Notes under the pieces: model-generated
What the model saw: only the letters and a program-made list of their open reading frames with translations
Databases searched by the model: none
What the model was told of the DNA's origin: nothing
NCBI GenBank assembly: GCA_030050125.1
Contig: JASIJN010000215.1
Coordinates: 1 to 5,328, forward strand
Length of the DNA: 5,328 nucleotides
Reading direction: 5' to 3'
Source: Streptosporangiaceae bacterium
GTDB lineage: Bacteria; Actinomycetota; Actinomycetes; Streptosporangiales; Streptosporangiaceae
Position numbers and translations under genes: made by a program
Part shown: positions 1 to 5,075 of the stretch, piece by piece
How positions within the stretch are numbered: position 1 is the stretch's first letter
How the letters are laid out: each line of letters starts with the position of its first letter

Positions 1-606
1 CGAGTCGACCCGGTCGCTCGGCGAGTCGACCGCGCCGCTGAGGTAGACCTTGATGTGGTGCGCGCCGCGGCGGACTTCCTCCCGGACCGCTCGCCGGACC
101 TCGGGCACGCCGTCGCAGATGACCCCGATGGCCGGGGAGTAGTAGTTGTCGTCGTAGACCCGTCGGCTGGGCGCCCTCCAGTCGCCCGCGCCGCCGGTCT
201 GGCTGAGCTGCTTGCCGCCGAAGCGGATGCGCGGCCCGGTGAAGTACCCGTCCTCCACGGCACGGGCCAGCCCGAAATCGCCGCCCCCGACGTCCCTGAT
301 CGTGGTGAACCCGCGCGCGAGCATGCCCTCCAGCGCGCGTCCGGCCCGGGCCGCCACGTAGGCGGGCGGCCACTCGGCCATGGCGAACAGGTCCATGTCG
401 ACCACGGCGGGGTGCGTGTGCGCGTCGATCAGGCCCGGCATCACCGTCCGGCCCGCGACATCGAACACCACGGCGTCATCAGGGACACTCACGGCTGGCC
501 CCACGTCGGCGATCCGGCCGTCCTCGATCACCACCGACTGCCCCTCGGCCAGATCCCCCGGCTCGGGATGAAGGACCGACGCGTTCCGCAGGACCGTTAC
601 CCCCAT
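1..606 (-). CDS. Metal-dependent amidohydrolase, N-terminal part (runs off the left edge)
   Basis: The visible 202 residues begin MGVTVLRNASVLHPE, a typical amidohydrolase opening in which a small beta-sandwich precedes the TIM barrel. The barrel starts at VMPGLIDAHTHP (residues 55-66), whose His63 and His65 form the HxH metal-binding motif. GFTTIRDVGGGDFG (99-112) and HHIKVYLSGAVDSPSD (183-198) follow. Lys186 is the likely carboxylated bridging lysine. The layout resembles the imidazolonepropionase-like/prolidase-like branch, which hydrolyses C-N bonds in small cyclic or N-acyl compounds in the cytoplasm; the substrate cannot be told here. The segment SQTGGAGD (135-142) has Ala where I recall His in relatives. 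The second half, with the remaining metal ligands, is outside the window. The ATG at 604-606 was chosen because the conserved fold begins there; it has only a weak ribosome site (GATGGGG), and an in-frame GTG at 634-636 is an alternative. It reads in the same direction as the small gene upstream, 366 bp away. Confidence 0.85.
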   Translation of the reverse strand, partial: MGVTVLRNASVLHPEPGDLAEGQSVVIEDGRIADVGPAVSVPDDAVVFDVAGRTVMPGLIDAHTHPAVVDMDLFAMAEWPPAYVAARAGRALEGMLARGFTTIRDVGGGDFGLARAVEDGYFTGPRIRFGGKQLSQTGGAGDWRAPSRRVYDDNYYSPAIGVICDGVPEVRRAVREEVRRGAHHIKVYLSGAVDSPSDRVDS

Positions 607-647
607 GGCGGCCGCCCCATCTGACGTCTCGGGCACCAGTACGACGG

Positions 648-676
648 GAGGCCGGCCTCGCGAGGAAGCCGGCCTC
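648..676. repeat. Strong GC-rich hairpin between two minus-strand genes
   Basis: GAGGCCGGC (648-656) is the exact reverse complement of GCCGGCCTC (668-676). Inside, after one mismatch, two more pairs can form, leaving a 5-nt loop. A perfect 10-bp palindrome, CCTCGCGAGG (656-665), is nested here. Neither strand shows a T-run after the stem. It could be a T-less terminator for the small gene ending at 973 or a structured leader 42 nt from the amidohydrolase start. The structure is seen directly; the role is inferred. Confidence 0.6.
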
Positions 677-743
677 GACGCTTGCCACCCGAGATTGCGG
701 TCACAGGCGGTCAGCGGTCCGAGTTAACCGGACGGATGCAAGA

Positions 744-755
744 GTAACGAGTTAC
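744..755. promoter_or_regulatory. Candidate operator palindrome GTAAC-GA-GTTAC
   Basis: The two 5-bp arms are exact reverse complements separated by GA. AACnnGTT cores are common in operators of TetR-family repressors. GTTAAC (723-728) and GTAATTAC (842-849) lie nearby on either side, giving three related palindromes within about 130 bp upstream of the amidohydrolase. No regulator gene is visible in the window, so the binding factor is unknown. Confidence 0.3.
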
Positions 756-972
756 CGCTGTGCTGAGAGTGCTGAATCGCTGCTTACGTAGCGAAAGAGA
801 TCGCCGGCGGGCGAGAGTTGCGGCCCGGCCAACGGTGAACAGTAATTACGCACCGCAACCGCGTCGGGCGAGTTCCGCGACCTGCGATGTCGGCCGCGAC
901 CAGGGCCGACGCGCCAACTAGCCCGCGACCAGCGCCGACACGGCACACCCAGCCGTGCGCGGTGCCGGCGCG

Positions 973-1251
973 TCAAATCCCCGACGTCCCGTCGGTGGTC
1001 GCCTGGGCTGGGCTGGCGGCGACATCGGACTGCTCGCCGTCTAAGTGCTGGCGGCCCATCTCGTCGGCGAACAGCATCACGAGCCAGCCGGCCACGTTTC
1101 CGGCGCCGTCGGCCTCCGGCTCCAGCAGCGACGTGAGACCGGCCAGTTCGTCGACCGTAGCCCGGGCCAGGGCCTGGCGAAGGCCCTCGATGATCCACTT
1201 TCGCTCGCGGTCGTCGTCGTCCGGAGGGGCCGGCGGCAGCTGGCTGGTCAC
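973..1251 (-). CDS. Small hypothetical protein, 92 aa
   Basis: I do not recognise a family. The protein opens with a Pro- and Asp-rich tail (VTSQLPPAPPDDDDRER), continues with a probable amphipathic helical core (about residues 17-68, including KWIIEGLRQAL and AGWLVMLFADEMGRQHL), and ends in a polar Ala/Thr/Gln tail. No signal peptide or clear membrane segment is seen. Third codon positions are mostly G or C, as in the neighbouring real genes, and the composition is balanced, which supports true coding. The GTG at 1249-1251 was chosen because sequence upstream turns non-protein-like; the frame itself stays open to 1497. Its ribosome site is weak (CAGGCG about 8 nt upstream). Leu70 is encoded by TTA (1042-1044), a rare codon in GC-rich actinomycetes. 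It appears to be transcribed alone, with long gaps on both sides. Confidence 0.55.
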   Translation of the reverse strand: MTSQLPPAPPDDDDRERKWIIEGLRQALARATVDELAGLTSLLEPEADGAGNVAGWLVMLFADEMGRQHLDGEQSDVAASPAQATTDGTSGI

Positions 1252-1355
1252 GTGCGGATCGCCTGAAGCGGACAGCCATCCCGATATCGGCTGGTCTCCG
1301 CCGGCGCCCGGCGTCTGGGCGCATGAATGCAGTCGGTCATCGATCCGTGGTCCTA

Positions 1356-1372
1356 CCTTCGGGGGGGGAAGG
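1356..1372. repeat. Hairpin CCTTC / GAAGG around a G-run
   Basis: CCTTC (1356-1360) pairs exactly with GAAGG (1368-1372), with seven G in the loop as part of an eight-G run (1361-1368). On the plus strand the 3' arm forms AAGGAG, a good Shine-Dalgarno match 8 nt before GTG 1383 and 11 nt before ATG 1386. The following frame does not look like a convincing protein. Confidence 0.4.
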
Positions 1373-1533
1373 AGTGTGCCCTGTGATGCGGGACGCGCAT
1401 GAGGCGCGGGCGGTTGACGTCGAACCTGGCCGAGAACTCCGTACCGGCTCGCCTTCCGGCCCGGCAAGCTGTCTTCCCAGGTCAGAGCGCCAGGCAACGC
1501 TCACGCCCGGGCAGCGGCCCCGCCAGGCGGGCG

Positions 1534-1583
1534 GTCACGACGTGCGACGATCACGACGAACGATGGTCACGAGGAGCGACGAC
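1534..1583. repeat. Imperfect short tandem repeat based on TCACGACGA
   Basis: Three degenerate copies follow one another: GTCACGACGTGCGACGA, TCACGACGAACGATG and GTCACGAGGAGCGACGA. Units are 15-17 bp and differ at a few positions. No function is apparent; replication slippage in non-coding DNA is sufficient explanation. Confidence 0.4.
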
Positions 1584-1637
1584 CAGCGCCCTCCGGCCGC
1601 GACCACCCCGCTCCAGCGCGGCCGGGTCAGGATCTCC

Positions 1638-1702
1638 CCATTAGTGTGAATGGTGCCGTCGCTGTCGCTGTTTCAACCTGGCTGGCCCTCTGACACTAAT
1701 GG
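1638..1702. repeat. 65-bp segment bounded by 10-bp inverted repeats
   Basis: CCATTAGTGT (1638-1647) is the exact reverse complement of ACACTAATGG (1693-1702), 45 bp apart. The next inner bases are nearly symmetric too (GTGTGA against TGACAC). Size and layout would suit a tiny non-autonomous element or a structured RNA. No target duplication is clear and there is no second copy in the window. The arms are AT-richer than the surrounding DNA. Confidence 0.45.
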
Positions 1703-1711
1703 CCGGGCCAG
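1682..1711. repeat. 7-bp inverted repeat CTGGCCC / GGGCCAG
   Basis: CTGGCCC (1682-1688) pairs exactly with GGGCCAG (1705-1711) across a 16-nt loop. This stem competes with the right arm of the 1638-1702 inverted repeat, so the two structures are mutually exclusive in a single RNA. It could be incidental in GC-rich DNA. Confidence 0.3.
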
Positions 1712-1928
1712 AGGTAGCTGGATGAGGCGCCTTGTATGCCTGATTTGTCATAATTAGGCACCGGCACGGCACGGGATTTAGGACAGTGCCTCATTTCGGA
1801 CCCAAGTTGCGGGCCGAAGTGGACAGTCCGATACGGCCCGTCGGCTCCTGCCAAGCCTCTCCCAGCTCGCCATCGCCACCCCTCGGCCAGGCCACGACCG
1901 CGATGGACGCCACTCGGCCGGCACAGGA

Positions 1929-1971
1929 GCTTCCCAAACCAGAACAAAGCCCCAGAAACAGGGCTTCCCAA
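1929..1971. repeat. Direct repeat GCTTCCCAA, two copies
   Basis: GCTTCCCAA occurs at 1929-1937 and 1963-1971, 34 bp apart start to start, each followed by an ACC/CCA-type sequence. The second copy supplies part of the terminator stem. It may be a chance or duplication remnant. Confidence 0.35.
1940..1966 (-). terminator. Probable intrinsic terminator of the lysC-asd operon
   Basis: Read on the minus strand, AAGCCC (1966-1961) pairs with GGGCTT (1952-1947) across an 8-nt loop, and the stem runs into a T-rich tail (TTTGTTCT). It lies 75 nt after the asd stop, in the right orientation; the plus strand has no T-run after the stem. The 6-bp stem is modest, so strength is uncertain. Confidence 0.5.
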
Positions 1972-2040
1972 CCATGGCGAAACGGCGCCGCGAAAGACCG
2001 GACCCAGGACGCCGGGCCTGGCACATAACGAGTCGGCCGG

Positions 2041-3138
2041 TCAGAACTCCCCGACCAGCATCTCGGCGATCTGCGCGGCGTTCAGGGCCGCCCCCTTGCG
2101 CAGGTTGTCGCCGCAGACGAAGAAATCGATCGCCTTGGGGTCGTCCAGGCTCTGCCGCACCCGGCCCACCCAGGTCGGGTCGGTGCCGACAACGTCGGCC
2201 GGGGTCGGGAACTCGCCCCGCTCGGGGTCATCGCAGAGCACCACGCCCGGCGCATCGCTCAGCACCCGCTGCGCCTCGAACCGGGTCACGTCCCGGGCCA
2301 ACACCGCGTGCACGGCCAGCGAGTGCCCGGTCAGGACCGGCACCCGGACGCAGGTCGCCGATACCCGCAGGCGGGGCTTGCCCAGGATCTTGCGGGTCTC
2401 GTCGCGGATCTTCATCTCCTCCGACGACCAGCCGCCGTCCCGCAGCGATCCGGCCCAGGGCACCACGTTCATCGCCAGCGGAGCCGGGAACGGCCCGAAG
2501 TCGCCCACCGCCCCGCGCAGGTCGCCGGCCCGCTGGCCCACGGTCCGGCTGCCCGCGACCTTCTCCAGCTGGGCGTAGAGCGTGTCGGCGCCGGCCTGGC
2601 CGGCGCCGGAGGCGGCCTGGTAGGACGCCACCACCAGCTCCCGCAGCCCGAACGCGCTATGCAGCGAGCCGACGGCCACGATCATGGCGAGCGTGGTGCA
2701 GTTCGGCACCGAGATGATCCCCTTGGGCCTGATCGCGGCCTGGCCCGGGTTGACCTCGGGCACGACCAGCGGAACCTGGTCGTCCATGCGGAACGCGCCG
2801 GACTTGTCGATCACCACCGCGCCGCGGGCCGCCGCCACGGGGGCCCACTCCCTGGACACGGCGTCGGGGACGTCGAACATGGCCAGGTCGACGCCGTCGA
2901 AGACCTCCGGGGTGAGCGCGCGGACCTCGACCTCCTGGCCGCGGACCCGCAACCGCCGGCCCGCCGAGCGCGGCGAGGCCACCAGCCTGATCTCGCCCCA
3001 CACATCGTCCCTGGTGGACACCACGTCGATCATCACGGTGCCGACGGCGCCGGTGGCGCCGACGATGGCCAGCGTCGGCTTGCGCCCGGTGCCAGGTCCG
3101 TCGCCGCGCCCGGAGCCGCGCGAGTCGTCGCGTTCCAT
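2041..3138 (-). CDS. asd: Aspartate-semialdehyde dehydrogenase
   Basis: This cytoplasmic enzyme reduces L-aspartyl-4-phosphate with NADPH to L-aspartate-4-semialdehyde, the second step of the aspartate pathway. The 365-residue protein shows the NADP-binding GATGAVG (27-33), the catalytic Cys147 in VPNCTT, ASYQAASGAG (171-180), EEMK with Lys243, the catalytic His272 in VPVLTGHS, and CGDNLRKGAALNAAQIAE (342-359). Length is slightly above the usual 340-350 because of a non-conserved N-terminal tail of about 20 residues rich in Gly, Arg and Asp. The ATG at 3136-3138 is favoured: it overlaps the lysC stop (TAATG) and follows GGAGGG by 11 nt. Two positions differ from the form I know best: MFDVPDAVSREWAP (87-100) where FSAGGSVS is common, and Lys112 in DKSGAFR where Asn is usual. 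Some actinobacterial paralogues, as I recall, share the FDVPD form. All catalytic residues are present, so it should be active. Confidence 0.96.
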   Translation of the reverse strand: MERDDSRGSGRGDGPGTGRKPTLAIVGATGAVGTVMIDVVSTRDDVWGEIRLVASPRSAGRRLRVRGQEVEVRALTPEVFDGVDLAMFDVPDAVSREWAPVAAARGAVVIDKSGAFRMDDQVPLVVPEVNPGQAAIRPKGIISVPNCTTLAMIVAVGSLHSAFGLRELVVASYQAASGAGQAGADTLYAQLEKVAGSRTVGQRAGDLRGAVGDFGPFPAPLAMNVVPWAGSLRDGGWSSEEMKIRDETRKILGKPRLRVSATCVRVPVLTGHSLAVHAVLARDVTRFEAQRVLSDAPGVVLCDDPERGEFPTPADVVGTDPTWVGRVRQSLDDPKAIDFFVCGDNLRKGAALNAAQIAEMLVGEF

Positions 3139-3659
3139 TACCGACCGGTCCCTCCGTACACGACCGCCTCCTCCTGGTCTGACCCCAGGTCGAACGCCCG
3201 GTGCGCGGCTTCGACCGCCACCGCCACGTCGCTCTCGTCCACGACAACCGAGATCCTGATCTCGGATGTCGAGATCATCTCGATGTTCACCCCGGCGTCG
3301 GCCAGGGCCCCGAAGAACGTGGCGCTCACCCCGGGGTGGGAGCGCATCCCGGCGCCGATCAGCGAGATCTTGCCGATCCGGTCGTCGTAGAGGATCGACT
3401 CGAAGCCCACCTCGCTCTGCACCCCGCCGAGCGCCGTCACCGCCGCCTGCCCCTCCTCACGCGGCAGCGTGAACGAGATGTCGGTCCGGCCGGTCGCGGC
3501 GGCCGAGACGTTCTGCACGATCATGTCGATGTTGATCCCGGATGCGGCGATGACCCGGAAGATCCGGGCCGCCTCGCCGACCTTGTCCGGCACTCCCACC
3601 ACGGTTATCTTGGCCTCGCCCCGGTCGTCGGCCACGCCGGAGATGATCGCCTGCTCCAT
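3138..3659 (-). CDS. lysC: Likely internal-start beta subunit of aspartate kinase (173 aa)
   Basis: An in-frame ATG at 3657-3659 (Met256 of the full protein) begins [20 protein letters not shown], just before the first ACT domain. In Corynebacterium glutamicum and Bacillus subtilis, lysC makes an alpha subunit and, from an internal start, a regulatory beta subunit that together form alpha2-beta2. As I recall, the Corynebacterium beta subunit starts with MEEAVLTGVA and has 172 residues, so position and length match closely. The upstream sequence is purine-rich (GAGAGACGGACGAG), but there is no clear AGGAGG. The product would contain only the two ACT domains. Expression here is inferred by homology. 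Confidence 0.55.
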   Translation of the reverse strand: MEQAIISGVADDRGEAKITVVGVPDKVGEAARIFRVIAASGINIDMIVQNVSAAATGRTDISFTLPREEGQAAVTALGGVQSEVGFESILYDDRIGKISLIGAGMRSHPGVSATFFGALADAGVNIEMISTSEIRISVVVDESDVAVAVEAAHRAFDLGSDQEEAVVYGGTGR

Positions 3660-4424
3660 CGTCTCGTCCGTCTCTCTGTCGGGGATCCGGCCGGATTCGC
3701 TGACCCAGGTCCCTGGTCGGTTGCTGAACGAGGAGCGCACGTGGATCGGTATGGAGTAGCGCCTGGCGTATTCCACGCACCGCAGCATCAGGACCTTCGT
3801 CCCGCACGCCGCCATCTCCAGCATCTCCTCGTAGCTGATCCTCGGGGTGCGCCGCGCACTGGGCACGATCCTCGGGTCGGCGGTGAAGACGCCGTCCACG
3901 TCGGTAAAGATCTCGCACACGTCGGCCCCGAGCGCGGCGGCGAGCGCGACCGCGGTCGTGTCGGAGCCGCCGCGGCCGAGCGTGGTGATGTCCTTGCCCT
4001 GCTGGGACACGCCCTGGAACCCTGCCACGATCGGTATCGCGCCCTGGTCGAGCGCGCTGCGGATCCGTCCGGGCGTCACGTCGATGATGCGGGCCTTGCC
4101 GTGCGCCGAGTCGGTGATCACGCCGGCCTGAGACCCGGTGAACGAGCGCCCCTCGAGGCCGAGGTTCGCGATCGCCATCGCGAGCAGCGCCATCGAGATC
4201 CGCTCACCCGCGGTCAGCAGCATGTCGAGCTCGCGGCCCGGCGGCAGCGGCGTCACCTGGTTGGCCAGGTCAACCAGCTCATCGGTGGTGTCGCCCATGG
4301 CGGACACCACGACGACCACCGAGTGCCCGGCCTTGCGAGTGGCCACGATCCGCTGTGCCACGCGCTTGATGCCGTCGGCGTCCGCAACCGAAGACCCGCC
4401 GTACTTCTGTACTACAAGAGCCAC
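3138..4424 (-). CDS. lysC: Aspartate kinase (alpha subunit), feedback-regulated
   Basis: This cytoplasmic enzyme phosphorylates L-aspartate with ATP to L-aspartyl-4-phosphate, the committed step towards lysine/diaminopimelate, threonine, methionine and isoleucine. The 428-residue product has an N-terminal amino-acid-kinase domain with KYGGSSV (7-13), TAGERIS (71-77), GRGGSDTTA (150-158) and [13 protein letters not shown] (173-185). A C-terminal regulatory part of two ACT domains (about 264-340 and 345-420) ends in [11 protein letters not shown]. Length matches actinobacterial LysC (about 421). The GTG at 4422-4424 is chosen over the upstream ATG at 4511 because [10 protein letters not shown] is the family's normal start and GGGAGGAG lies 10 nt before it. 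The gene shares one base with asd. A TACACT hexamer (4476-4481, minus) could be a -10 but has no good -35. Met256 probably starts a separate beta subunit. Activity is probably inhibited by lysine plus threonine, as in Corynebacterium. Confidence 0.97.
   Translation of the reverse strand: MALVVQKYGGSSVADADGIKRVAQRIVATRKAGHSVVVVVSAMGDTTDELVDLANQVTPLPPGRELDMLLTAGERISMALLAMAIANLGLEGRSFTGSQAGVITDSAHGKARIIDVTPGRIRSALDQGAIPIVAGFQGVSQQGKDITTLGRGGSDTTAVALAAALGADVCEIFTDVDGVFTADPRIVPSARRTPRISYEEMLEMAACGTKVLMLRCVEYARRYSIPIHVRSSFSNRPGTWVSESGRIPDRETDETMEQAIISGVADDRGEAKITVVGVPDKVGEAARIFRVIAASGINIDMIVQNVSAAATGRTDISFTLPREEGQAAVTALGGVQSEVGFESILYDDRIGKISLIGAGMRSHPGVSATFFGALADAGVNIEMISTSEIRISVVVDESDVAVAVEAAHRAFDLGSDQEEAVVYGGTGR
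3150..3155 (-). promoter_or_regulatory. Ribosome binding site of asd inside the end of lysC
   Basis: GGAGGG is embedded in the last codons of lysC (Gly-Gly-Thr), 11 nt before the asd ATG. With the TAATG overlap it supports translational coupling and fixes the asd start, keeping the N-terminal tail. Confidence 0.75.
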
Positions 4425-4434
4425 GGTTGGGCCA

Positions 4435-4442
4435 CTCCTCCC
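4435..4442 (-). promoter_or_regulatory. Ribosome binding site of lysC
   Basis: GGGAGGAG lies 10 nt upstream of the GTG at 4422-4424. It decides that start over the longer open frame that begins at 4511. Confidence 0.75.
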
Positions 4443-4532
4443 GTGTGCCTGGTCCAGCCGGGCCGCCCGCCATCGAGTGTATCCGGCTCCGGCCAGACGC
4501 ACCGAGCGCAATTCCCGCCGTCGGCCCGCCCG

Positions 4533-5075
4533 TCACCCCCCGTCCGGCTCCTCCGCGACGTCCAGCCGGGCGTGCGCGACGACGGCGTGCAGCGCCCGCA
4601 GCGCCGCGCCGCCGTGTGTCCCCCAGTGGTTCACGTACGAGTACTGCCACCACCACAGCGCCTCGGCCGCCCGCCCGGCCTGGTAGTGCTGCAGCCCGTG
4701 GATCAGGTCGGCGGCCACGGCGGCGAGGTCATCGGAGAGCCGGAACGGCGTGGCCTTGGTGTCCTGGTAGGGGTCGAACAGCTCGGCGTACTCGTCGCAG
4801 TCGCTCAGCCGCTCGGCCAGGCCGGTCCGCAGTGCGTCCAGGTCGGGATCGGCGCCCACGTCGGGTTCCCAGTTTCCGGCCGGGATGATGTCCTGGCTCG
4901 CCCCGAGTTGCGCCCCCGCCAGCAGGATCTGGGCCACCTCGAGCAGCAGTAGCGGGACCGTCTCGTTCTTGCCCTCTCCGTTGGCCAGCGCGGTCACGCC
5001 GTCCAGGAAGTTTTGGGCATGCCGTGCGATGCTCTCGGCAAGCGGCCGCCAGTCCTCGCCCGGCTCACTAGACAT
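4533..5075 (-). CDS. DUF5063 domain-containing protein
   Basis: This 180-residue protein matches what I recall of DUF5063, a family of unknown function usually found next to recR in actinobacteria. It is acidic and mostly helical. Notable segments are [11 protein letters not shown] (17-27), a Leu-rich helix [18 protein letters not shown] (40-57), the loop [13 protein letters not shown] (94-106), [19 protein letters not shown] (113-131) and a Trp-rich stretch [17 protein letters not shown] (138-154). No signal peptide or catalytic motif is recognised. The ATG at 5073-5075 is chosen over an upstream ATG at 5132 because GGAGG sits 7 nt before it and the upstream residues belong to recR read in another frame. 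The gene overlaps the 3' end of recR by 8 nt, so the two are very probably co-transcribed and translationally coupled. A role tied to RecR is inferred from context only. Confidence 0.88.
   Translation of the reverse strand: MSSEPGEDWRPLAESIARHAQNFLDGVTALANGEGKNETVPLLLLEVAQILLAGAQLGASQDIIPAGNWEPDVGADPDLDALRTGLAERLSDCDEYAELFDPYQDTKATPFRLSDDLAAVAADLIHGLQHYQAGRAAEALWWWQYSYVNHWGTHGGAALRALHAVVAHARLDVAEEPDGG

Larger units (their letters stand above)
607..972. other. Intergenic region, probable regulatory spacer upstream of the amidohydrolase
   Basis: This 366-bp stretch has no convincing gene on either strand; open frames here have arginine-rich, low-complexity translations. It holds a strong hairpin (648-676), a GTTAAC palindrome (723-728), a GTAAC/GTTAC palindrome (744-755), a TCGCT/AGCGA inverted repeat (777-781 with 790-794) and a GTAATTAC palindrome (842-849). 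The part from about 720 to 850 is richer in A and T than its surroundings, as expected of a promoter/operator region. No convincing -35/-10 pair was found on the minus strand; TACTCT at 740-745 (minus) is a possible -10 without a good partner. Confidence 0.5.
1252..2040. other. Gene-poor 789-bp gap with scattered repeats
   Basis: No open frame on either strand reads as a convincing protein; candidates are Arg/Pro-rich or use A/T freely in third positions. Contents are a hairpin with a run of eight G (1356-1372), an imperfect short tandem repeat (1534-1583), a 10-bp inverted repeat bounding 65 bp (1638-1702), an overlapping 7-bp stem (1682-1688 with 1705-1711), an AT-rich patch (about 1731-1760), a possible insertion-sequence end (1756-1791), and the probable asd terminator (1940-1966). 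It separates the conserved recR-asd block from the accessory genes to the left. Confidence 0.6.

Noticed and set aside
752..1324. 190-codon minus-strand frame overlapping the small hypothetical gene
   Set aside because: The translation is very Arg-rich and irregular; the 973-1251 frame has the better composition and GC-ending codons.
1670..1697. GTTTCAACC stretch resembling a CRISPR repeat start
   Set aside because: Only one copy is present, with no regularly spaced repeats and no cas genes.
1786..2028. 80-codon plus-strand frame in the gap after asd
   Set aside because: Pro/Ser/Arg-rich, no ribosome site, overlaps the probable terminator.
607..2040. tRNA or rRNA genes in the non-coding stretches
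   Set aside because: No GGTTCGA-type T-loop with matching acceptor arms and no rRNA-like conserved sequence were seen.
2308..3390. 360-codon open frame on the plus strand
   Set aside because: It is antisense to asd, whose coding is certain from catalytic motifs; the translation is low-complexity.
4476..4481. TACACT as a -10 element of a lysC promoter
   Set aside because: It fits TANNNT but no acceptable -35 lies 16-19 nt upstream; the nearest TTG-type hexamer (TTGCGC) is 24 nt away. Kept as a remark only.
4425..4532. Lysine riboswitch or attenuator before lysC
   Set aside because: The 108-nt gap is too short for the known lysine riboswitch and shows no matching conserved core; regulation is more likely at enzyme level through the ACT domains.
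3201..4952. 583-codon open frame on the plus strand
   Set aside because: It lies antisense to lysC and DUF5063, and its translation is His/Arg/Asp-rich with no family features. Long antisense frames are expected opposite GC-rich genes.
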